A stretch of 64,000 nt of DNA from Acetatifactor muris (GTDB lineage: Bacteria; Bacillota; Clostridia; Lachnospirales; Lachnospiraceae). The position numbers were made by a program, and so were the translations under genes. The notes beneath the pieces are model-generated. The model made no database searches. It had not been told where the DNA came from and saw only the letters and a list, made by a program, of their open reading frames with translations. Shown piece after piece: positions 60,459 to 64,000 of the stretch; the stretch's first letter is position 1, and each line of letters starts with the position of its first letter. The DNA is taken from NCBI GenBank assembly GCA_023663635.1, contig JAMPHD010000004.1:1-64000 (forward strand). Reading direction: 5' to 3'.

Positions 60459-60934
60459 TTCCGCTCCACCCCTTCCACTCTCTCCAGTTTCCGCAAGAGC
60501 TCCACAAATACGGAGCGATCCAATCCCTCCGCCAGACTCTTGTCGAGACAATGCACGATATATTCCCCGTCCACCATGGAGACGGTGATGGTCCCCGGGG
60601 TCAGCGTGATGGAGTTGGCCAACATCACCCGGGCAAAGCCGGTCTGCAGATCGGTCCGAAAGGACACGATCACCGGCTCCAACTCATATTTGGAAGAGAA
60701 GATCATTCCTATGACCGCCAGATTCGCCTTGACGATCTCCTTGAGCAACACAAAGAGATAATGAAGAAAACCCGGCAGCTTTCTGCAGATCAGAAGATCC
60801 ATGGCCGGCCTGTAGTTCAGGAATCTGCAGATAAACCAATACATCACCCCTGCCAATACCGCCCCAAAAGCCGCGATCTCCCATGTAAATTGCCCGTTAA
60901 ACAGGATCCATAGCAGAAAGAACACCAGGTACAT
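60455..60934 (-). CDS. mrpE: MrpE/MnhE-like subunit, first gene of the Mrp-type operon
   Basis: 159-residue membrane protein with two or three N-terminal helices (LVFFLLWILFNGQFTWEIAAFG). The conserved cytoplasmic domain includes ANSITLTPGTITVSMVDGEYIVHCLD, the hallmark TLTPGT of MrpE. It is the first gene of a ten-gene run with overlaps or short gaps (mrpE, mrpF, mrpG, mbhD-like, mbhE-mrpB, mrpC, three mrpD-like, nuoL-like). Mrp complexes exchange Na+ for H+. The 121-bp region upstream is AT-rich, but I could not fix a promoter. Confidence 0.9.
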   Translation of the reverse strand: MYLVFFLLWILFNGQFTWEIAAFGAVLAGVMYWFICRFLNYRPAMDLLICRKLPGFLHYLFVLLKEIVKANLAVIGMIFSSKYELEPVIVSFRTDLQTGFARVMLANSITLTPGTITVSMVDGEYIVHCLDKSLAEGLDRSVFVELLRKLERVEGVERK

Positions 60935-61055
60935 GACTTCTCACTCTCACTTTCCTCATATCAACAACTTATTTTACATCCGAAACCGACAAAATTAAAG
61001 TATTTTTTGCCAAAAAATCCATTTTCTTCCGTTTGTCCGGCGAAACTCCAAATCC

Positions 61056-61535
61056 TCAATATTCCCTGTATTTTCCCGCGAAATCCGTCCCCGTCTCCCC
61101 CTGCATCTTCCGCACATAGGGAGCGGGGTCCTGCTCCATCTGCAGCATGACGTCCAAGGCGTGCAGAAACAGTCTCTCCGGATGCCAACGGTTGACCTCC
61201 TCATGCCTGTCCAGATAAGCCTTGAAGTGGTCCACCTGCCACACCAGAATGTCCGTCAGACCGTATCCCGCCACCTTATATTCTCCCCAAAAATTGCCAT
61301 AATCATGATAATAGGCCAACTCCCGCAGCACACCCTCCGATCCGCGGATGCGCTCCCACAGATCCGCGGCGTACTCCCCGCTCTCCCCGGCCTCTTTGGC
61401 CAGCCGCTGCACGAAAGTCTCCAATGTCCGCATGGCCTGCGCCAACTGCTCCTGCGCGTCTCTCTGCTCCTGTCCGTCCCTCTGTTCCCGCGTGTTCTCC
61501 TGCTCCCACGCGTCTTTCTGTTCCCGGCTGTCCAT
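61056..61535 (-). CDS. Hypothetical protein with Gln/Glu repeat N-terminus
   Basis: 159-residue soluble protein. Residues 1-30 are a low-complexity Glu/Gln/Asp/Arg repeat (EQENTREQRDGQEQRDAQEQ). The remaining 130 residues are a folded-looking unit with a helical start (TLETFVQRLAKEAGESGEYA) and several aromatic motifs (YYHDYGNFWGEYKVAGYGLTD, VDHFKAYLDRH). ATG 61535 has GGGAGG 8 bp upstream. I know similar short proteins only as unnamed Lachnospiraceae genes. Its position just upstream of the Mrp-type operon, on the same strand, could make it a cytoplasmic partner, but the gap of 121 bp leaves this open. Confidence 0.65.
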   Translation of the reverse strand: MDSREQKDAWEQENTREQRDGQEQRDAQEQLAQAMRTLETFVQRLAKEAGESGEYAADLWERIRGSEGVLRELAYYHDYGNFWGEYKVAGYGLTDILVWQVDHFKAYLDRHEEVNRWHPERLFLHALDVMLQMEQDPAPYVRKMQGETGTDFAGKYREY

Positions 61536-61670
61536 GTCCCATACCTCCCGTTTTCCGATTCTTTCCTTTTGGATGGATTTTTAATCAACCTGCACATGAT
61601 CTGCATAAGATCTGCACATATAAAGAGAGCCCTAAAACATCCTCTCGTGACGTTTCAAGGCTTCTCAGAG

Positions 61671-61741
61671 CAGAGGAAGAGGGAATCGAACCCCCGTTAA
61701 CGGTTTTGGAGACCGCCGCACTACCGCTGTACTATTCCTCT
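61671..61741 (-). tRNA. tRNA-Trp (anticodon CCA)
   Basis: 71-base cloverleaf. Acceptor AGAGGAA/TTCCTCT, anticodon stem GCGGT/ACCGT with loop CTCCAAA (CCA), T arm GGGGG-TTCGATT-CCCTC with one G-T pair, and the tryptophan discriminator G. CCA tail not encoded. Confidence 0.94.
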
Positions 61742-61771
61742 GTATCCGTCGATGAATCATCGACGAACTAC

Positions 61772-61800
61772 ATTATAACACAGGGTGAAAAGTAGCGCAA
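61772..61800 (-). promoter_or_regulatory. Promoter of tRNA-Trp
   Basis: -35 TTGCGC (61795-61800), 17-bp spacer, -10 TATAAT (61772-61777) on the minus strand. A small perfect hairpin (cgtcgatg-aat-catcgacg, 61747-61765) lies in the short leader before the tRNA. Confidence 0.75.
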
Positions 61801-61829
61801 GTAGATTTTGGGGAAATTTCCGCGCGGCG

Positions 61830-63287
61830 TCAAAACAGCCTGTCAATGGCCTCCTGCACCGTGCTGACCCCGATGATCCGCATCCTGCCGCCCTTACTGC
61901 TCCCCCGCAGGTCGTCCTGTGCCTCCGCACGGCCGCTCTCCCGCAGGTCGTCCCGTGCCTCCGCACGGAGGCCCTCCTGTTCGCAATCCGCGGCGCATAC
62001 CTGCGGCAGCACACAGATCTCAAATCCCAGTTTGCGCGCCTCCGCCACCCGCTGTTTGGCCATGCTCACGGCGCGCACCTCCCCGGAGAGACCCACCTCG
62101 CCGAAGGCGATCAGTTTGGGGTGCAAGGGCTGATTGCGGAATCCGGACAGGATCGCCAGCACGATCCCCAGATCGATGGCAGGCTCCGTGATCTTCATGC
62201 CCCCCGTGATGTTCACATAGGCGTCACAACCCGCCAACTGTATGCCGGAGCGCTTTTCAAGCACCGCCATCAGCAGATTGACGCGGTTAAAATCCGTCCC
62301 CGTGGTCTGTCTGCGCGGGATGCCGAAATTGCTGTGACAGACCAGTGCCTGAATCTCGATCAGGATCGGTCTGGTGCCCTCCATGGTACAGGCCACCACG
62401 GAACCTCCGGCGTTCTCCGGCCGTCCCGTCAGCATATATTCCGAGGGATTGGCCACCTCCACCAGTCCCTGCTCCCGCATCTCAAACACGCCGATCTCAT
62501 TAGTGGAGCCAAAACGGTTCTTCACTCCCCGCAGAATGCGGTAGGAGGCATGTCTGTCCCCCTCAAAATACAGCACCGTGTCCACCATATGCTCCAACAC
62601 TCTGGGGCCCGCCACCGTGCCCTCCTTGGTCACATGTCCCACAATGAACACCGCCACACCCAATCCCTTGGCCAACTGCAGCAGCACTCCCGTGGACTCC
62701 CGCACCTGAGACACACTGCCCGGAGCCGCGGAGACATTCTCGTTGAACATGGTCTGGATGGAGTCTATGATCACCACCTCCGGCTGTTCCCTGCGGATCA
62801 CCTCCTCGATATCCCCCAGATTGGTCTCGCACAGAAGGAGCATCCGGTCCGTAAAACTGCCGATCCGATCCGCCCGCATTTTGATCTGTACGCGGGATTC
62901 CTCCCCCGATATGTAGAGTACCTTATGACCCGCCTGAGACAGATTGCGGCACACCTGCAGCAGGAGGGTGGATTTGCCGATGCCCGGATCTCCGCCCACC
63001 AAAGTCAGGGACCCCTGCACGATCCCGCCTCCCATCACCCGGTCCAGTTCTCCGATTCCGGTGAGGAGCTTGCTCTCCTCCCGAATGACTACCTCCGACA
63101 ATACGCAGGGTTTCGGGCGCTCTCCCGTTCCTCCCGCGCTGCCGGAGCGCTTGGACACACTCCCGCTCCGGGGCTCCTCCACAAAGGTATTCCACTCCCT
63201 GCACCCGGGGCATTGCCCCATCCACTTGGCGGATTCATACCCGCAATTTTGACAGAAAAAAACGCTTGATGCCTTTCCCTTCGCCAT
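61830..63287 (-). CDS. radA: DNA repair protein RadA (branch-migration ATPase)
   Basis: 485-residue RecA-related protein that processes recombination intermediates. N-terminal zinc finger CQNCG...CPGC (residues 12-28), Walker A GGDPGIGKSTLLLQ near 98, Walker B VVIIDSIQTM, the RadA-specific KNRFG motif (RGVKNRFGSTNEIGVF), and a C-terminal Lon-protease-like domain without protease activity. Near the C-terminus, after VCAADCEQEG, about 30 extra residues with an internal repeat (RAEARDDLRE / RAEAQDDLRG) precede RIIGVSTVQEAI. This insert is encoded by a 36-bp repeat. The neighbourhood clpC-small protein-radA matches Firmicutes. The Shine-Dalgarno before ATG 63287 is weak. Confidence 0.96.
   Translation of the reverse strand: MAKGKASSVFFCQNCGYESAKWMGQCPGCREWNTFVEEPRSGSVSKRSGSAGGTGERPKPCVLSEVVIREESKLLTGIGELDRVMGGGIVQGSLTLVGGDPGIGKSTLLLQVCRNLSQAGHKVLYISGEESRVQIKMRADRIGSFTDRMLLLCETNLGDIEEVIRREQPEVVIIDSIQTMFNENVSAAPGSVSQVRESTGVLLQLAKGLGVAVFIVGHVTKEGTVAGPRVLEHMVDTVLYFEGDRHASYRILRGVKNRFGSTNEIGVFEMREQGLVEVANPSEYMLTGRPENAGGSVVACTMEGTRPILIEIQALVCHSNFGIPRRQTTGTDFNRVNLLMAVLEKRSGIQLAGCDAYVNITGGMKITEPAIDLGIVLAILSGFRNQPLHPKLIAFGEVGLSGEVRAVSMAKQRVAEARKLGFEICVLPQVCAADCEQEGLRAEARDDLRESGRAEAQDDLRGSSKGGRMRIIGVSTVQEAIDRLF
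61905..61968. repeat. 36-bp direct repeat inside radA
   Basis: 28-bp blocks at 61905-61932 and 61941-61968 differ at one base (ccgcaggtcgtcc...). The offset is 36 bp, that is 12 codons, so the radA frame is preserved. Confidence 0.85.
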
Positions 63288-63301
63288 ATCTCTATCCGGT
63301 C

Positions 63302-63715
63302 CTATGCCTGAACCACTTTCACGGTCACTTCGCCCGCGTTCTCCAGTTCCACGCTCAGGGAGAGCTTTCCGCCCAGACCGGTCTTCATCTTTCCCACATT
63401 TCTGTCTCCCACAAAGACCTCGTACTCCTTCTCATCGGTCAGTCCTATGGTGATCTGCGCGTCCGCGTCTCCGGACACGGTGAACTCCACGCCGGAAGCC
63501 TGCTCCCTGAAGTTCAAGACGCTGGTGCCCGGAACGGACTCATACAGAAACATTCCGTTCTTCTCCAGTTTCGTGATCTCATTGTACGTCTTGACCTTGA
63601 GCAGATCACCCTCATGCTTGAAATCTTCCACTTTCGCTTTCCGATCCAATTTGTGGTTGCCAAAACTGATTGCCCCGGATGCCTCACTGCGGAGCAATTC
63701 CTCTACTACTGCCAT
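63302..63715 (-). CDS. Conserved Lachnospiraceae protein (often labelled endosialidase)
   Basis: 137-residue beta-rich soluble protein starting MAVVEELLRSEASGAISFGN, with EGDLLKVKTYNEITKLEKNG and VGKMKTGLGGKLSLSVELEN. I associate this pattern with small Lachnospiraceae proteins that databases often name 'endosialidase', although it has none of the features of that enzyme, so no catalytic role is assigned. ATG 63715 has AGGAGG 9 bp upstream; the frame extends to 63742 without a better site. It lies between clpC and radA on the same strand and may be co-transcribed. Confidence 0.75.
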   Translation of the reverse strand: MAVVEELLRSEASGAISFGNHKLDRKAKVEDFKHEGDLLKVKTYNEITKLEKNGMFLYESVPGTSVLNFREQASGVEFTVSGDADAQITIGLTDEKEYEVFVGDRNVGKMKTGLGGKLSLSVELENAGEVTVKVVQA

Positions 63716-63809
63716 CTCTTTCGTCCTCCTGCTTATTGTCATGGACGGACCTTTCCGCCATGTGCTTTGAGCTACTCTCAGTATAATATAAATCGCCCGA
63801 TTTTACCAC

Positions 63810-64000
63810 TCATTTTTTAACAACAAAATTCACTTTGTCATTCTTGAAACCTGCACTGACCGTATCCCCGGGCTGCACCTTCTTCATGAGGATCTCCTCC
63901 GCCAACGCGTCCTCCACCACCGACCGGATGGCGCGTTTCAGAGGCCGGGCCCCCATCTTGTTGTCAGCGTATTTTTTCACCAGATGTTCCTTCAGGGACG
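63810..64000 (-). CDS. clpC: 3' end of clpC (Clp protease ATPase subunit), partial
   Basis: The last 62 codons of a gene that continues beyond the right edge. The translation includes HLVKKYADNKMGARPLKRAI followed by EDALAEEILMKKVQPGD, the C-terminal small domain of the second AAA+ module of ClpC/ClpB proteins, and ends VNFVVKK. ClpC unfolds substrates for ClpP and controls regulator stability. The downstream radA supports ClpC rather than ClpB. The stop TGA is at 63810-63812. Confidence 0.9.
   Translation of the reverse strand, partial: SLKEHLVKKYADNKMGARPLKRAIRSVVEDALAEEILMKKVQPGDTVSAGFKNDKVNFVVKK

Noticed and set aside
51315-60934. Hydrogenase (Mbh) or complex I operon
   Set aside because: No large or small NiFe subunit, CxxC metal ligands, iron-sulfur proteins or NuoB/C/D/H/I-like genes are seen in or beside the operon.

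Overview
The window reads as chromosomal DNA of a GC-rich, anaerobic, spore-forming Firmicute of the Lachnospiraceae type (Clostridia). The evidence is the order ispF-cysE-cysS-mrnC-rlmB-sigH, clpC followed by radA, a sporulation sigma factor SigH, a single-chain clostridial PurL, large pectinases with C-terminal membrane anchors, and several small proteins that I associate with this family. Almost all genes lie on the minus strand. Nothing here looks like a prophage, integron, CRISPR array or rRNA operon. At the left edge is only the tail of a probable Rpn/PD-(D/E)XK nuclease gene.

Layout from left to right. 0.6-6.0 kb: an RND efflux operon (adaptor lipoprotein, RND pump, TetR repressor) with a near-consensus promoter and a TetR-like palindrome at the start site. 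6.0-14.9 kb: housekeeping genes (sigH, rlmB, mrnC, cysS, cysE, ispF), a GT-C-like membrane protein, a DEAD-box helicase and an ACT-domain protein. 15-27.9 kb: two very large surface proteins for pectin breakdown, an 1800-residue pectin methylesterase carrying a recent internal duplication and a 2433-residue pectin methylesterase plus pectate lyase. They would demethylate and then cleave homogalacturonan at the cell surface. 28-39 kb: a cupin, a coiled-coil protein, tRNA-Val and tRNA-Met, argS, queH, a superoxide dismutase, carA-carB, a repeat lipoprotein broken by an in-frame amber codon, a small protein and tRNA-Val.

39-51 kb: a MATE transporter, an EAL-like/HDOD regulator, a 101-residue unknown, purL, a second TetR regulator, and a divergent pair made of a DUF6508-like protein and a 753-residue protein with a cyclic-nucleotide-binding-like N-terminus. 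An OFA-family MFS transporter follows. 51.3-60.9 kb: a ten-gene Mrp/complex-I-like operon with four antiporter-type subunits and no hydrogenase or ferredoxin-binding genes; this is the most unusual assembly in the window. 61-64 kb: a hypothetical protein, tRNA-Trp, radA, a conserved small protein and the 3' end of clpC.

A second theme is short repeats and perfect palindromes at gene ends or inside otherwise ordinary genes: queH, radA, mrpF, mrpG, the helicase, and the gaps before sigH and after the second TetR gene's start. These look like local repeat expansions or small mobile palindromes tolerated inside reading frames.

Functions are assigned from motifs read by eye. Start codons were chosen from visible Shine-Dalgarno sequences. 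No database search was possible.
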